A stretch of DNA of 64,000 nucleotides from Vibrio injensis (GCF_001895205.1 NZ_BDJF01000016.1:496001-560000); one strand, 5' to 3'. Positions 49,858-59,489 are shown, counted from the first letter of the stretch. Translations and numbers: made by a program. Notes: generated by a model from the letters alone, not told the origin.

Positions 49858-50442
49858 ATGGCATTTGAACTACCAGCACTACCTTACGCAAAAGATGCGC
49901 TACAACCACACATTTCAGCAGAGACTTTGGATTACCATCACGGTAAACACCACAATACTTATGTAGTAAAATTAAATGGCTTAATCCCTGGTACTGAGTT
50001 TGAAGGTAAATCTCTCGAAGAGATCATCAAAACGTCAACTGGCGGTATTTTTAATAATGCTGCACAAGTATGGAACCACACTTTCTACTGGCACTGCTTA
50101 TCTCCAAACGGCGGTGGTGAGCCAACAGGAGCGGTGGCAGAAGCCATCAATGCGGCCTTTGGTTCATTTGCTGATTTTAAAGCAAAATTCACCGATTCTG
50201 CGATCAACAACTTCGGTTCTTCGTGGACTTGGCTAGTGAAAAAAGTAGATGGCTCGTTGGCAATTATCAATACTTCTAACGCAGCAACACCAATCACTGA
50301 AGAGGGAGTCACACCTCTATTGACGGTTGATCTGTGGGAACATGCTTACTACATCGATTATCGTAACCTTCGTCCAGACTACATGAATGGCTTCTGGGCT
50401 CTAGTGAACTGGGAATTTGTTGCACAAAATCTCGCGAAGTAA
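49858..50442 (+). CDS. sodB: Iron superoxide dismutase SodB
   Basis: Cytoplasmic Fe-dependent dismutase converting superoxide to oxygen and hydrogen peroxide. The 194 residues match the family (193). Metal ligands are His27 in LDYHHGKHHNTY, His74 in VWNHTFYW, and Asp158 and His162 in DLWEHAYYIDY. Gln70 before the second ligand indicates the iron form instead of manganese. AACGGAG lies before the ATG. Confidence 0.97.
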   Translation: MAFELPALPYAKDALQPHISAETLDYHHGKHHNTYVVKLNGLIPGTEFEGKSLEEIIKTSTGGIFNNAAQVWNHTFYWHCLSPNGGGEPTGAVAEAINAAFGSFADFKAKFTDSAINNFGSSWTWLVKKVDGSLAIINTSNAATPITEEGVTPLLTVDLWEHAYYIDYRNLRPDYMNGFWALVNWEFVAQNLAK

Positions 50443-50488
50443 TCTCGCTGACCAGCTGATGAGTGTCAAGTCATGCTCAACAGCCGAT

Positions 50489-50517
50489 AGCCTACCTTAA
50501 ATAAGGTAGGCTTTTTT
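50489..50517 (+). terminator. Terminator of sodB
   Basis: Perfect 10-bp stem AGCCTACCTT / AAGGTAGGCT, 4-base loop, then a run of six T. Confidence 0.93.
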
Positions 50518-50569
50518 ATTAAAGTTTTTTCTTCATATGCCGTTATTAGTGATGCATTGAGGAGAAAGC

Positions 50570-51073
50570 ATGCAAGTACATACATTAGATAAAGCCGGAA
50601 TAATTAATGAGTTACAGCTCGGAACTGGGGTCAACCAAGCGGTACAGCAAGGTCGTCATGCCGATTTTGCTTTGTTTATGGCACTCTTCTCCAATGACGT
50701 TCGCGATACCGCGCCAGTCGAGCCGATCACCACTCAGCGCACAACTGAAGAACAGCTACGTCAACGCTTTGAACTGCCAGCATGCCAAGCACTACGCAAT
50801 GATCAAAGCTCTTACGCTATTTCGGCTCAGCAAGCGAGGCTGTTTCATTCTGGTGGTATAGCTAGCGCTAAATTGTCGCACTATTTGCAACCAGAAGTGC
50901 TCACCTACCTACCAGAAGATACTGAAAATTTCCCAGAAGAGGTATATTTAAATCTCTCTGGACATGACCGCCGACATCTCGCACAGCAAGAGACCAAGAC
51001 GTTAATGCTCATGGATCTATACCCTATTCTTAATCAATCACTCAGAAAAGATCAATTACGAGCCCAAGTGTAG
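50570..51073 (+). CDS. VC2046/SO_2500 family protein, unknown function
   Basis: A 167-residue soluble protein that I recognise as the VC2046/SO_2500 family found next to sodB in Vibrio and Shewanella. It contains HADFALFMALFSNDVRDTAP at about 31-50 and the conserved end HDRRHLAQQETKTLMLMDLYP. No catalytic motif, signal or membrane segment is visible. GAGGAGA precedes the ATG. Role unknown. Confidence 0.8.
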   Translation: MQVHTLDKAGIINELQLGTGVNQAVQQGRHADFALFMALFSNDVRDTAPVEPITTQRTTEEQLRQRFELPACQALRNDQSSYAISAQQARLFHSGGIASAKLSHYLQPEVLTYLPEDTENFPEEVYLNLSGHDRRHLAQQETKTLMLMDLYPILNQSLRKDQLRAQV

Positions 51074-51331
51074 GAAGCATCTCAACAACATCGAAAACAG
51101 CCTCTTATCAGCCAAAACGTTTGGATCTTTATTAGCCAAAAGCTAACCACACCTAGAGCAACAGTGTATATTTTTGCTTAAGACTTCTCACCGAATGTGA
51201 ATAAGCGCAAAGAAAAAACGATTACTTTTTAACCTTCCTGGTTTATTTGAAGCAATTCACACCATCATTTCCCCCCTTCAACCATGCTTAATTCACCCAA
51301 TGGTTATAGTCTCCTCCAAGGAAGGCACACT

Positions 51332-51997
51332 ATGAAAATTAAAAGCGCATTAATTTTAATTACCTCAGCCAATTCGCTACTTGGCGGAACGCTGGCGATG
51401 CATTTTGCTCGTTTGGGTGCTAATGTCATAATATGCGATACTGATCATAGTGCTTTAGTCACTACTTGGCAGCATTGCTACGCGATCAGTCATCGTGTTC
51501 ATTACTACACGTTACCCGACCGTTCTCCAGCAAGTATTCATCAGTTATTTGACTATATTGAAACCACCTACCATTCAGCGCCAGATGTGTTAATCAATCA
51601 TTGGCCAAGTGTTCATTTTCCTTCTTTAGTCGATGAACAACCTACAGAGCGTTTTATTCAGCAATTAGCAAACATGGCCTCTTCTCTCTTTACCTTTGGT
51701 CAAACTTGCTCAGAAAGGATGCGTCAACATCAAGCAAAAGGGGTGATTGTTAACCTCGTCTGGCACAATACCACACAGCAACAAGCGGGAATGGAAAATA
51801 CGAATTCTATGGTTGCAGGATTTACCCAAAGTTGGGCCAGAGAGTTAACACCCTATAATATTCGCGTCGGTGGCGTAATACCAATGGCGGGACATCATCA
51901 GGATTGGCACTGGGCGGAAGTGCAAGATGAGCTGATTCGTAATACGGAATACATTGTAACTAATGACTATTTTAGTGGGCGTGTTATGTCAGCATGA
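51332..51997 (+). CDS. Degenerate short-chain dehydrogenase/reductase-like protein
   Basis: A 221-residue Rossmann-fold protein of the SDR type. The nucleotide loop reads TSANSLLGGTLAMHFARLGANVIICD, where the normal TGxxxGxG glycines are largely replaced. The catalytic Tyr-x3-Lys position, aligned through GFTQSWARELTPYNIRVGG, reads as Met...Asn in GMENTNSMVAGF, so the usual catalytic pair is missing. It may bind a ligand or protein without redox activity, or have lost function while the frame stayed intact. The ATG with AAGGAAGG upstream is used; an extension to 51284 is not needed. It sits at the Vibrio sodB locus. Confidence 0.75.
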   Translation: MKIKSALILITSANSLLGGTLAMHFARLGANVIICDTDHSALVTTWQHCYAISHRVHYYTLPDRSPASIHQLFDYIETTYHSAPDVLINHWPSVHFPSLVDEQPTERFIQQLANMASSLFTFGQTCSERMRQHQAKGVIVNLVWHNTTQQQAGMENTNSMVAGFTQSWARELTPYNIRVGGVIPMAGHHQDWHWAEVQDELIRNTEYIVTNDYFSGRVMSA

Positions 51998-52095
51998 TGA
52001 AAATGAACAACAGAAATGAAGAGTGAAGGCGCAGGTCACTTTATGCTCAATGACCTGCGCGCATTCAAAGTTATTAACAGATAGCATTGAGAAAA

Positions 52096-52854
52096 CTAGA
52101 ATCCGCCGTCGAGATAATCATCGAGAAAATCTTCTTGCTCAGAATCATAACTTTGCGTGTCTCGCTCGGCTTTGAAGTCACGGCGTTGTAAATAAACTTC
52201 TCGCGTTAACGCATAAGGATCAGGAGAACGCTGTAGCATGGCCTCTTGAGGCACTAAAGCGGCACGAGTTTCCATTCCTTGAACCGCCCATTTACCAATG
52301 CTGCCCCAAATATTCAAATACGCGAGCGGGACATACCACCCATCAACCGTATCAGCCACTTCTCGAACAGTATAAGGTCCATATCCCGGCACCATTAAAT
52401 AAGGTCCATTGCCCACACCATAATAACCTATCGCATCACCAAATTGCTTATCGTCATGCTTACGAATTCCGGCTTCTGATGCAATATCAATCAATCCTAA
52501 AAGTCCAAAAGTACTGTTTAACCAAAAACGGTTAAAGTGATCGAGTGCTTTTTCACCGTTACCCATGATCAGGTTATTAACCATACTGGCCGGCTCATCT
52601 AAATTAGATAAAAAGTTCGCTAAACCACGTCTTAATGGTGATGGCACATAATCGACATAAGCCAGTGAAACAGGACGCGCTAGATAAGGGTCTAGGTAAT
52701 CGTAATTAATTTTCCACATCGCGCGGTTAAACCCTTCTAATGGGTCACTAGGATGTGATTCGTTGCGTGCATCTTCCGGTACCGAGCTACATCCGGCCAG
52801 TACCAGCATCAATAAAAACATTGCTATCCGTGACAAACGGCTGGGCATGGTCAT
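52096..52854 (-). CDS. mlaA: Outer-membrane phospholipid-transport lipoprotein MlaA (VacJ)
   Basis: MlaA removes mislocalised phospholipids from the outer leaflet of the outer membrane and passes them to MlaC. The 252-residue precursor has a lipobox LVLAGC with Cys22. Conserved blocks are DPLEGFNRAMWKINYDYLDPYLARPV, NFLSNLDEPASMVNNLIMG and the GYYGVGNGPYLMVPGYGP stretch near the pore. Two starts, ATG at 52854 and 52848, are possible. The acidic C-terminal tail (DSEQEDFLDDYLDGGF) is normal for Vibrio. Confidence 0.94.
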   Translation of the reverse strand: MTMPSRLSRIAMFLLMLVLAGCSSVPEDARNESHPSDPLEGFNRAMWKINYDYLDPYLARPVSLAYVDYVPSPLRRGLANFLSNLDEPASMVNNLIMGNGEKALDHFNRFWLNSTFGLLGLIDIASEAGIRKHDDKQFGDAIGYYGVGNGPYLMVPGYGPYTVREVADTVDGWYVPLAYLNIWGSIGKWAVQGMETRAALVPQEAMLQRSPDPYALTREVYLQRRDFKAERDTQSYDSEQEDFLDDYLDGGF

Positions 52855-53257
52855 AATCCAATTGGTGAAAAGTCATGGCGCTGCTCGACTTTTACGATGT
52901 AAATATAGGGTGAATACAACAAAATGAGCCTTAAAATATCATATTATTACCGAATTTGTCTTACTCAATATCACCAAGATATTAACGCTCATTCATCAGC
53001 AAAAGAAACTTTCGATTGCTTTGAATCATTTTCGGTAGTCGCTGAAAAGTATCAACGCACTATTTAACGGCCTTTGATACTAACACAGCACGCTAAACAC
53101 AAATAGAATAAGAGTGAAACTCGCTTTAAAGCTAATCATTATCGATGAAAAATCAGACAGCCATCGGCCATTATCAAATAACAGGTAATTATCTGTTATT
53201 TATTGTTTACAGAAATAAAAACCAAAAGGAAGCACAACGCTCCCATTTAGTTTTTAT
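52855..53257. other. Gene-free region between mlaA and the chemotaxis operon
   Basis: 403 AT-rich bases on the minus-strand side of mlaA. It contains the terminator of the flagellar/chemotaxis operon (53213-53244) and an AT-rich 9-bp palindrome AAATAACAG / CTGTTATTT (53176-53201). The mlaA promoter must lie within it. No open frame or known RNA is recognisable. Confidence 0.6.
53213..53244 (-). terminator. Terminator of the flagellar/chemotaxis operon
   Basis: On the minus strand: stem GGGAGC / GCTTCC (one G-T pair; 53244-53239 with 53233-53228), loop GTTGT, then TTTTGGTTTTTATTT. It lies 14 bases after the last operon gene. Confidence 0.8.
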
Positions 53258-53767
53258 TTAAAGAGATGGTTTACGAGTCGGTTTCTTACCAGTACTAGTC
53301 GTAGACATACGCCCTTCTGGGTCACTACTTAAAGGCGGAATGGATTCTTTACCAGCCAATTTTTTTTGCAATGATAGCATTAATTCAGCTTCAGCTTTCG
53401 GTAACTCACACTCCTCGATGAGTTCATCAATGTCGGCACCTAGCTTAACCATTTTACTTGCCCGACTATATAGGCGGGCATCGGTATCAACATTTTCTAA
53501 CTGCTTAAGACGATCACTTAAATGAGTAATAATCTCTTGTTGTCCGGTAACCTTTTGTCCCAGTCCTATCGCTGCAGAACGCACCTCAAATAACTGCTTG
53601 GTAGTTTTTTGCAACTCTTTATCAAGCTGGCGAACTTGCTGACGAAAATAATCGCCTTGACGAGTTAATGAGCGGCGCAAAAACCACAATCCAAGCGTAA
53701 AGAGTACGATAATCAACGCCGCTCCCCCCATAAGGATGGGAGGCGTAAAGTATAAAAAATCACTCAT
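53258..53767 (-). CDS. DUF2802 family protein at the end of the chemotaxis operon
   Basis: A 169-residue single-pass membrane protein. One membrane segment at about 11-30 (ILMGGAALIIVLFTLGLWFL) is followed by a coiled coil (about 40-95) and the DUF2802 core ASKMVKLGADIDELIEECELPKAEAELM, which looks like a small helix-turn-helix-type domain. The tail is basic and Ser/Thr-rich. It overlaps the cheW stop by one base and ends the operon in Vibrio, Shewanella and Pseudomonas. Function is unknown; a link to polar chemotaxis or motility is inferred from position only. Confidence 0.85.
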   Translation of the reverse strand: MSDFLYFTPPILMGGAALIIVLFTLGLWFLRRSLTRQGDYFRQQVRQLDKELQKTTKQLFEVRSAAIGLGQKVTGQQEIITHLSDRLKQLENVDTDARLYSRASKMVKLGADIDELIEECELPKAEAELMLSLQKKLAGKESIPPLSSDPEGRMSTTSTGKKPTRKPSL

Positions 53768-54252
53768 TAAAGATGAGCCATATCATCCCACTCTTCTTGC
53801 GATAGCAGTTTATTGAGATCGACTAAGATCAACAGTTTTCCATCGCGATTACTCACTCCTTGGATAAACTTAGAACTCTCTTCCGTACCCACACTTGGTG
53901 TCGTATCGATTTCTGATGAACGTAAGTAAACCACCTCAGCAACACTATCAACTAAGATACCAATGACTTGACGCTCAGACTCAATCACAATAATTCGTGT
54001 GTTGTCGGTGATTTCACCTTGCATTAAGCCAAACCGCGAACGCGTATCGATAACAGTCACAACGTTACCACGTAGGTTAATAATACCTAAGACATAGTCA
54101 GGCGACCCTGGGACGGGTGCGATTTCGGTGTAACGTAACACTTCACGGACTTGCATCACATTGACGCCATAAGTCTCTTCTTCTAGTTGAAATGTTACCC
54201 ACTGAAGCACTTCATCATTTGAGTGTTCTTTTCTCACTTCTACTTCAGACAT
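53767..54252 (-). CDS. cheW: Chemotaxis coupling protein CheW
   Basis: CheW links chemoreceptors to CheA in the signalling array. The 161-residue protein is a single CheW domain: LQWVTFQLEEETYGVNVMQVREVLRYTEIAPVPGSPDYVLGIINLRGNVVTVIDTR in pieces across residues 14-75, with NLRG at the receptor-contact surface. GAGGAAAAGG precedes the ATG. It stands between parP and the DUF2802 gene. Confidence 0.96.
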   Translation of the reverse strand: MSEVEVRKEHSNDEVLQWVTFQLEEETYGVNVMQVREVLRYTEIAPVPGSPDYVLGIINLRGNVVTVIDTRSRFGLMQGEITDNTRIIVIESERQVIGILVDSVAEVVYLRSSEIDTTPSVGTEESSKFIQGVSNRDGKLLILVDLNKLLSQEEWDDMAHL

Positions 54253-54290
54253 ACCTTTTCCTCTTTAAGTCGTGACCGACAAAATATGTA

Positions 54291-55247
54291 TTATTTATCG
54301 AGCGCTTGGACATCAAGGCCTGCATTAAGCATAGCGATTAATGCATTAACATGAATCAAAGCACACATTTTTTCTTTAACCATACCAGCAAGCCATGGCC
54401 GCTTGCCAACTTGCTCTCGCCAACGAACCTTGTCGCTACTTAACCACTCTGTACCTAATAGTTTAGTACAAGCTAAGCCCCACAGGCTGTTATCTAACAT
54501 AACTATGTATTGATATTCTTTTTTGTACGTGTCATCAGCTAGCTTATCAGACATTACCCATTTGGCGGTATCAACGACATCCAGCTGTGAATCACGGTTA
54601 GTTTGCAGACCTAAATACCATGCGGGACGTCCAATCAAATGATTCAATGTGGTTTTACGATGGATACCACCTAACTCATCCAGTGGCACTGCGAAAGTAA
54701 CGCCATTGACATCGAAGTACAAAACTTGAAAATTTTGTTCACGAACTGAGCATTGCCACTGGCCGATACCGAACGGATCAGGTTGTGGTTCTTCACTGAC
54801 TAACGTGTCATTGGCTATCTCTGGCTCAACAATCACCTCAGGCTCTTTGACTGTGGTGACAGGATCAGCTTCAACGAGCGCCTCTTCAATTTCCCATTCT
54901 TGAATTTCTTCTACCGATGTCTCAATAACCGTTTGAGCTATCTGAGCGGTGTTTTCTGCCATGACAACTTCAAGATCAAGATCGGCAACAGGATTATTAT
55001 TCTCTAGCTGACTGAGTAAACGCTGTACATCATCTAAATTAGGTAGCTCAAATTCAACCAATTCTTGTTCGATGTAACTGTCTGCGCTGCGCTGACGAGC
55101 AGGCAGCGGTTGAGGTTCATCTATTGGCTGACTAAGCGTGGTCGTAAAAGGACCATCTTGCCAATCTGGCTGTTCCAGCTCTTCCTCTAATAAAGCCGCG
55201 AAGTAATCATCTAACGCTTGTTCACTAGATAGTAAGGAGTTACTCAT
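54291..55247 (-). CDS. parP: Chemotaxis array polar-localisation protein ParP
   Basis: A 318-residue protein with an acidic, Pro/Glu-rich N-terminal half (about 1-160) and a C-terminal CheW-like domain (about 165-315; NFQVLYFDVNGVTFAVPLDELGGIHR). In Vibrio cholerae ParP enters arrays through this domain, binds the CheA localisation region and is recruited to the pole by ParC. It overlaps parC by eight bases. The N-terminal part is the likely ParC-binding segment. Confidence 0.9.
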   Translation of the reverse strand: MSNSLLSSEQALDDYFAALLEEELEQPDWQDGPFTTTLSQPIDEPQPLPARQRSADSYIEQELVEFELPNLDDVQRLLSQLENNNPVADLDLEVVMAENTAQIAQTVIETSVEEIQEWEIEEALVEADPVTTVKEPEVIVEPEIANDTLVSEEPQPDPFGIGQWQCSVREQNFQVLYFDVNGVTFAVPLDELGGIHRKTTLNHLIGRPAWYLGLQTNRDSQLDVVDTAKWVMSDKLADDTYKKEYQYIVMLDNSLWGLACTKLLGTEWLSSDKVRWREQVGKRPWLAGMVKEKMCALIHVNALIAMLNAGLDVQALDK

Positions 55248-56016
55248 CGATAGCCAACCTCTCTAAGAAGAGTAACAACTGTTTATAAGCAAACACACCT
55301 CGGCTCCCTTCTGCAAAATGCGAAGCAGGTAGACGCTTTAAACTTGCATCACGAAATTTAGTATCAATAGGAACAGCTGAGGCCCATACCTGTTCAGGAT
55401 AATCTTTTTTTAGTTGAGTCAACGTTTGCAATGACGCACGAGTTCGTTTGTCATACATCGTAGGCACAATGGTCACTTTAAACTCACGATTACGTGACTT
55501 TTGCATGATCGCTAATGTACGGACCATACGTTCTAAGCCTTTCATTGCTAGAAATTCAGTTTGCACTGGAATTAAAATACGATCACTCGCTGCTAACGCA
55601 TTGACCATCATCACTCCGAGAATCGGTGGACAATCGATCAGTACGTAGTCATAACGATGGCGTAAAGCAAGTAATGAACGTTTAAGTATCAGCCCCATAC
55701 CGCTGCGATTACCCATCACGCGATCTAAAGTCGCTAATGACATATGAGCAGGAATAAGATCCATATTTTTAATATCGGTGCGCAGAATTAATGGCTCAAC
55801 ATTTTGTTCATTAAACTCACGCAACTGAAACAGATCAAACAAACTCGTCGGTACGGCATCAGAATCATAGCCTAAATAAGTCGTTAATGATGCATGGGGA
55901 TCGGTATCGACCAGCAAAACGCGCTTACCTTGTTGGCTTAATAAGCCAGCAAGGGTAATGGTCGTAGTCGTTTTACCTACGCCTCCTTTCTGGTTTGCCA
56001 CACTCCAAACAATCAT
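55240..56016 (-). CDS. parC: ParA-like polar ATPase ParC
   Basis: A 258-residue ParA/MinD-type ATPase that marks the pole and recruits chemotaxis arrays through ParP. The deviant Walker A is VANQKGGVGKTTTTITLAG (6-24), Walker A' contains LLVDTDPHASLT, and Walker B is LIDCPPILGVMMVNAL. AAGGAAA precedes the ATG. This is not the topoisomerase IV gene of the same symbol. Confidence 0.93.
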   Translation of the reverse strand: MIVWSVANQKGGVGKTTTTITLAGLLSQQGKRVLLVDTDPHASLTTYLGYDSDAVPTSLFDLFQLREFNEQNVEPLILRTDIKNMDLIPAHMSLATLDRVMGNRSGMGLILKRSLLALRHRYDYVLIDCPPILGVMMVNALAASDRILIPVQTEFLAMKGLERMVRTLAIMQKSRNREFKVTIVPTMYDKRTRASLQTLTQLKKDYPEQVWASAVPIDTKFRDASLKRLPASHFAEGSRGVFAYKQLLLFLERLAIDE

Positions 56017-56026
56017 TAACGTTTCC

Positions 56027-57148
56027 TTAACTCAAGCCAACTTCAATTAACATGCGTTCCGCGATACGATCTAACGGCAAATCTTCAGATGAAATACCCG
56101 CCTTGGAAACCGCTTGAGGCATGCCATAAACAACACAACTCTCTTCATCTTGTGCCCATACAGTTGTTCCAGCAGATTTCAGCATTCGAGCCCCTTCACG
56201 GCCATCAGCCCCCATCCCTGTCAGAATCATTGATAAAACTTTCTCACCAAAAATTTTAGAGGCGGAACCAAATGTTACGTCAACACATGGCTTATAGTTC
56301 ATCCGCTCACCACCATCAATAATACGCAATCTGGCTGCTCCTGGGCGTCCATCTAACATCATCTGCTTTCCACCAGGTGCAAGATAAGCGGTACCAGGCT
56401 TAAGAACATCACCATCTTCCGCCTCTTTCACTTGAATCTTACATAAAGAATTAAGGCGACTAGCAAAAGCACCTGTGAACGTGGCTGGCATGTGTTGGAT
56501 CAAAATTATCGGATGAGGGTAATTAGCCGGTAATTTAGTTAAAATTTTCTGTAAGGCTACGGGGCCTCCCGTTGACGTACCAATCGCGGTTAATTGATAT
56601 TTTTTACCACTTGCTTTGAAACGTGATAGCGCGGAAGGTGCTGTGGCCAAACGCCCCTGAGCTGGCGTTTGTGAATCAGCTACAGACCGTGGTGAGGCAG
56701 TATTGGCCGTGGTTATACTACTAGTTACAACCGGACGACGCATAAAATTGCGTTTTGCCGCAATTTGTAATACTCGTTGCTGCAATAAAGTCACCGCATC
56801 TTCTCGATTGCGGGCTATATCCTCAAATTTTTTCGGCAGAAAATCTAAAGCGCCAGCATCCAACGCATCCAGCGTTGCTTTTGCACCATCATGAGTCAAT
56901 GACGAAAACATCAATATTGGCGTCGGATTATTGGCCATGATCTCACGTACAGCACTGATCCCATCCATCACCGGCATCTCGATATCCATAGTGATGACAT
57001 CTGGTTTTAGACGCATGGCTTTATCGACAGCTTCTCGGCCATTAGTCGCGACATCAATCACTTCTAAGCGCGATTCAGCGTTGATGATCTCACTCACTCG
57101 GCGTCGAAAGAAACTTGAATCATCAACAACTAAGACTTTAATCGGCAT
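56027..57148 (-). CDS. cheB: Chemotaxis methylesterase/deamidase CheB
   Basis: CheB removes methyl groups from receptor glutamates for adaptation. The receiver domain (1-120) has acidic residues D9/D10 and phospho-Asp55 in [14 protein letters not shown]. The linker of about 60 residues is Ala/Ser/Thr-rich. The catalytic domain (about 185-373) has Ser in [10 protein letters not shown], His in [13 protein letters not shown], and Asp in [12 protein letters not shown]. The ATG with AAGGG upstream is preferred over a TTG five codons earlier. No cheR is present in this part of the operon. Confidence 0.95.
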   Translation of the reverse strand: MPIKVLVVDDSSFFRRRVSEIINAESRLEVIDVATNGREAVDKAMRLKPDVITMDIEMPVMDGISAVREIMANNPTPILMFSSLTHDGAKATLDALDAGALDFLPKKFEDIARNREDAVTLLQQRVLQIAAKRNFMRRPVVTSSITTANTASPRSVADSQTPAQGRLATAPSALSRFKASGKKYQLTAIGTSTGGPVALQKILTKLPANYPHPIILIQHMPATFTGAFASRLNSLCKIQVKEAEDGDVLKPGTAYLAPGGKQMMLDGRPGAARLRIIDGGERMNYKPCVDVTFGSASKIFGEKVLSMILTGMGADGREGARMLKSAGTTVWAQDEESCVVYGMPQAVSKAGISSEDLPLDRIAERMLIEVGLS

Positions 57149-57182
57149 AGTTACCCTTATCAATTGAGTGGTCTATCGACCA

Positions 57183-59480
57183 CTAAATACGCGAAGCAGC
57201 TGCGTATTTCTTAAGTAAATCAGAGACATCAAGTATCAAGGCTATATGACCATCACTGGTTATAGTGGCACCTGACATACCAGGCGTACCTTGCAACAGC
57301 TTATCGAGTGGTTTAATAACCACTTCTTCCTGACCAATTAATGTATCCACAACAAGACCAACGCGTTGGTTACCAATTTGCACAATCACTACATGACCAT
57401 GGCCTTTACGAGGCTCAACTTTACCCGCCTGAGGAGCTAACCAATTCTGTAGGTAGAACAGCGGGATAGATTTTTCACGCACAATGATCGTTAGCTGACC
57501 ATCGACAATATTGGTCCGGCTTAAATCAAGGTGGAAAATTTCATTAACGCTCGCTAACGGTAAAGCAAATGGATGACCTGCAACACCGACCATTAACGTT
57601 GGCAAAATAGCCAATGTTAGCGGAACTTTAATGGTAATTTTCGTTCCTTTGGTCAGCTCAGAATCAATATCAATCGAGCCGTTAAGTGTATTAATGGCGG
57701 TTTTAACCACATCCATCCCTACACCACGCCCGGAAATATCAGAGATTTTCTCTTTACTGGAAAAGCCCGGCATAAAGATAAGATTAAAGCACTCTTTATT
57801 GGTCAGTCGAGAAGCGGCATCTTCATCCATCATGCCACGTTTCACCGCAATTGCTCGCAGTTTATCGGGGTCCATACCACCGCCGTCATCAACGATAGCC
57901 AGCTCAATATGGTCACCTTCTTGGGACGCAGAAAGTATGACTTTACCCGTACGTGGTTTTCCTGCAGCAACACGATCGTCTGGCATTTCAATACCATGGT
58001 CAACCGAGTTACGTACTAAGTGAATCAATGGGTCCGCAAGCGCTTCAACTAAATTTTTATCAAGATCCGTTTCTTCCCCTTTCAACTCCAAAACAATATC
58101 TTTGTTTAGAGTTCGAGCCAAATCGCGAACAACGCGAGGGAAACGGCCAAATACCTTCTTGATTGGTTGCATGCGCGTTTTCATTACCGCGCCTTGTAAG
58201 TCTGCGGTAACCACATCCAGATTAGAGACTGCTTTCGACATCTCTTCGTCGTTACTATTAAGACCAAGACTTAACAATCGGTTTCGTACTAAGACCAATT
58301 CACCCACCATATTCATGATGGTATCGAGTGTCGAGGTATCAACCCTGACTGACGCCTCAACTTGCGGTTTTTTAGCGCCACCGGAACCTGCGGCCACTAG
58401 CTCGTTCTTATCTGAGTTGCTTTCCGCCGGAACAGGCTTGGCTGACACCGCAGGAGCGGCAGCCTTAGGTTTTGGCGGTTCTACTGGTTTCTTTTCAGTA
58501 GGTGGGCTGACTGGTGCAGTGGGTTTCACTGCTTGAGTGGTATTGGTTGCCGCTGGACGCGTAGCCATTTCTAGCTCTTCAACCGATGGTCCTTTACCAC
58601 TACCGTGTAAGTCATCTAATAAACGCTCAAACTCTTCATCAGTCATGATATCGCCATTAGCGTTCACATTTGATGGTGTGGATTTTGCAGCTGGCGGTGA
58701 CGATACCGTTGGAGCGGGTGTTTCTACAGAACTATGTAATGAAGGGCTTTTACCTTTGCCATGCAGCTCATCAAGTAACTTTTCAAATTCATCATCGGTA
58801 ATATCACCAGAAGCAGCAGGGGCAGAAGCGGCGGCTGGTGAGGGCTGAGATTTGACAGCATCATTGGCTGGTTTTTCCGCACCAGGGCTACGGCCTTTGC
58901 CATGCAGCTCATCAAGTAGGCTTTCAAACTCATCATCACTAATATCATCAATCGAGTTAGCATTGATATGAGTGTTACTCGAGGCTTGAGCGGTCACATC
59001 TTCAGCCGGCGCTTGTGCATGAGATTCTGGTTCAGGTTCAATTTCTTCAACAGCATCAATCGACACAGCACCTTCAGGTTCATCCTCAGATTCAGGCTTA
59101 CACATATCATGCAATTCTTGAATTAATATCGGATCAGCTGGTTGTAATGGTTCTTGATTTTGTACCGCTTGAAACTGTTCATTAACCGTATCCAAAGCAC
59201 GCAGCATCACATCCATCAAACGAGCGTTGACACTACGTTGACCATTACGTAAATAGTCAAACACGTTTTCTGCGCCGTGACAGGTTTCTACCAGTTCGGT
59301 GAGCGAGAGAAAGCCAGCGCCCCCTTTTACAGTGTGAAAACCGCGGAAAATGGCATTGAGAAGTTCACGGTCTTGTGGGTTATTTTCTAATTCTACTAGC
59401 TGTTCTGATAACAACTCGAGAATCTCGCCAGCTTCAACCAGAAAGTCTTGAAGAATGTCGTCGTCTAAATCGTAGCTCAT
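57183..59480 (-). CDS. cheA: Chemotaxis histidine kinase CheA
   Basis: CheA phosphorylates CheY and CheB in response to receptors. The 765 residues are arranged as P1/HPt with phospho-His49 in FRGFHTVKGGAGFL, a long acidic and Pro/Ala-rich region (about 130-370), dimerisation P3 (380-440), kinase P4 with HLVRNSVDHGIE, DDGGGMD and ISGRGVGMDVV, and CheW-like P5. The linker contains three near-identical motifs (D-x-x-D-[DE]-E-F-E-x-L-L-D-x-L-H-G) at 179-196, 226-243 and 277-294. A region of this type is where ParP binds in V. cholerae (LID). No classical P2 domain is obvious. Confidence 0.97.
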   Translation of the reverse strand: MSYDLDDDILQDFLVEAGEILELLSEQLVELENNPQDRELLNAIFRGFHTVKGGAGFLSLTELVETCHGAENVFDYLRNGQRSVNARLMDVMLRALDTVNEQFQAVQNQEPLQPADPILIQELHDMCKPESEDEPEGAVSIDAVEEIEPEPESHAQAPAEDVTAQASSNTHINANSIDDISDDEFESLLDELHGKGRSPGAEKPANDAVKSQPSPAAASAPAASGDITDDEFEKLLDELHGKGKSPSLHSSVETPAPTVSSPPAAKSTPSNVNANGDIMTDEEFERLLDDLHGSGKGPSVEELEMATRPAATNTTQAVKPTAPVSPPTEKKPVEPPKPKAAAPAVSAKPVPAESNSDKNELVAAGSGGAKKPQVEASVRVDTSTLDTIMNMVGELVLVRNRLLSLGLNSNDEEMSKAVSNLDVVTADLQGAVMKTRMQPIKKVFGRFPRVVRDLARTLNKDIVLELKGEETDLDKNLVEALADPLIHLVRNSVDHGIEMPDDRVAAGKPRTGKVILSASQEGDHIELAIVDDGGGMDPDKLRAIAVKRGMMDEDAASRLTNKECFNLIFMPGFSSKEKISDISGRGVGMDVVKTAINTLNGSIDIDSELTKGTKITIKVPLTLAILPTLMVGVAGHPFALPLASVNEIFHLDLSRTNIVDGQLTIIVREKSIPLFYLQNWLAPQAGKVEPRKGHGHVVIVQIGNQRVGLVVDTLIGQEEVVIKPLDKLLQGTPGMSGATITSDGHIALILDVSDLLKKYAAASRI
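58599..58946 (-). repeat. Three tandem linker motifs inside cheA
   Basis: Copies at about 58893-58946, 58752-58805 and 58599-58652 encode DISDDEFESLLDELHGKG, DITDDEFEKLLDELHGKG and DIMTDEEFERLLDDLHGSG. Spacing between copies is about 47-51 residues of Pro/Ala/Ser-rich linker. The DNA of the copies is also similar, pointing to internal duplication. Confidence 0.9.
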
Positions 59481-59489
59481 ACTTTACCC

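Noticed and set aside
55240..56016. ParA-like gene as a chromosome or plasmid partition gene
   Set aside because: No parB or parS beside it; position between cheB and parP identifies it as the chemotaxis ParC.
58030..58850. Long plus-strand open frames opposite cheA
   Set aside because: They are mirror frames of the biased cheA coding sequence and have no ribosome sites or family resemblance.
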